A stretch of 23,768 bases of DNA from Burkholderiaceae bacterium (GTDB lineage Bacteria > Pseudomonadota > Gammaproteobacteria > Burkholderiales > Burkholderiaceae_F), in assembly GCA_013696665.1 (NCBI GenBank), contig JACCYC010000192.1, forward strand, positions 1 through 23,768. Reading direction: 5' to 3'. Of the stretch, positions 23,464-23,768 are shown one piece after another. Every line of letters begins with the position of its first letter. Position 1 is the stretch's first letter. A program made the translations under genes and the position numbers. The notes beneath the pieces were generated by a model that worked only from the letters and a program-made list of their open reading frames with translations, was not told where the DNA came from and searched no databases.

Positions 23464-23760
23464 ATGCTCAAACAATATCTGGTTGCTGCGCTGATAGCCG
23501 TCCCGCTTGCTGCAATTGGGCAGGAAAAGATGACTACGCAGCAAGGGAAAATGGCGACGTGCAACAAGGATGCGGCAGCCAAGGACCTGAAGGGAGATGC
23601 CCGCAAAAAATTCATGTCGGATTGCCTGTCTGCCGACAAGGCCACCAAACAGCAAGGAAAGATGACAACGTGCAACAAGGAGGCCGGCGACAAAAAGCTT
23701 GCGGGCGATGCACGCAAGAAGTTCATGTCGGATTGCCTGTCGGCGAAGCCCGCCGCGTAA
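23464..23760 (+). CDS. PsiF-family exported protein with two PsiF repeats
   Basis: The 98-residue precursor has a signal peptide (MLKQYLVAALIAVPLAAIG, cleavage near QEKM) and two PsiF repeats. Each has the pattern QQGKM-x-T-C-N-K...K-x-L-x-GDARKKFMSDCLS. The repeats start at residues 26 and 63, so the period is 37, and each holds one cysteine pair (C33/C54, C70/C91) likely to form a disulfide. E. coli psiF is induced by phosphate starvation under PhoB; its biochemical function is unknown. Identical DNA tracts in the two repeats point to internal duplication. It lies 70 bases after hprK with its own good ribosome binding site. The assignment to the family is secure; function is not. Confidence 0.9.
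   Translation: MLKQYLVAALIAVPLAAIGQEKMTTQQGKMATCNKDAAAKDLKGDARKKFMSDCLSADKATKQQGKMTTCNKEAGDKKLAGDARKKFMSDCLSAKPAA
23557..23741 (+). repeat. Internal 111-bp-period duplication within the psiF-like gene
   Basis: Two tracts recur exactly 111 bases (37 codons) apart: ACGTGCAACAAGGA at 23557-23570 and 23668-23681, and TTCATGTCGGATTGCCTGTC at 23611-23630 and 23722-23741. They mark the two PsiF repeats at DNA level. Confidence 0.85.
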
Positions 23761-23768
23761 CCACCGCT

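Noticed and set aside
1..23768. CRISPR arrays, tRNA/rRNA genes, transposases, integrases, phage genes or toxin-antitoxin pairs
   Set aside because: None could be seen; the window is explained by housekeeping and operon-type genes, and no sign of a defence or mobile system was found.

Overview
The window is G+C-rich, densely coded and reads as core chromosome of a betaproteobacterium. The assignment rests on gene order recalled from that class: an ssb - MFS transporter pair divergent from uvrA, and a kefB-like antiporter divergent from kdsD-kdsC-lptC-lptA-lptB-rpoN-hpf-ptsN-hprK. I see no rRNA, tRNA, CRISPR array, insertion sequence or prophage. No stretch above about 210 bases lacks a gene.

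Layout. (1) Bases 2-4535, plus strand: a close-packed run of a 5'-truncated Na/Pi cotransporter with a PhoU-like tail, a PhnZ-like HD-domain oxygenase, an exported thioredoxin-fold protein with a long helical extension, and a HisN/inositol-monophosphatase-family phosphatase. (2) 4532-6924, minus: a CPA2-type cation:proton antiporter translationally coupled (ATGA) to a YbdK-type carboxylate-amine ligase. (3) 7083-8819, minus: an MFS transporter followed by ssb, divergent from uvrA (8949-11840, plus). (4) 11860-16083, minus: a KefB/KefC-like antiporter with a TrkA module, then an ECF sigma factor, a membrane protein that is probably its anti-sigma factor, and a proline-rich exported protein of unknown function. 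(5) 16142-23393, plus: the Kdo and LPS-transport genes kdsD, kdsC, lptC, lptA, lptB, then rpoN, hpf, ptsN and hprK. (6) 23464-23760, plus: a two-repeat PsiF-family exported protein.

How the genes work together. kdsD and kdsC make Kdo for the LPS inner core, and LptC, LptA and LptB are parts of the machine that carries LPS to the outer membrane. Four consecutive stop/start overlaps tie this block together. rpoN, hpf, ptsN and hprK form the sigma-54 / nitrogen-PTS regulatory block. The first cluster has a phosphate theme (Pi transporter, possible phosphonate-cleaving oxygenase, phosphomonoesterase), echoed by PsiF at the far end.

Most of the window is ordinary. The less-described parts are the lone PhnZ-like oxygenase beside a Pi transporter, the antiporter-YbdK pair, the ECF sigma / zinc-motif-free anti-sigma / proline-rich exported protein cassette, and a 42-codon ORF coupled by ATGA to rpoN. 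All functions are inferred from sequence recognition without database searches.
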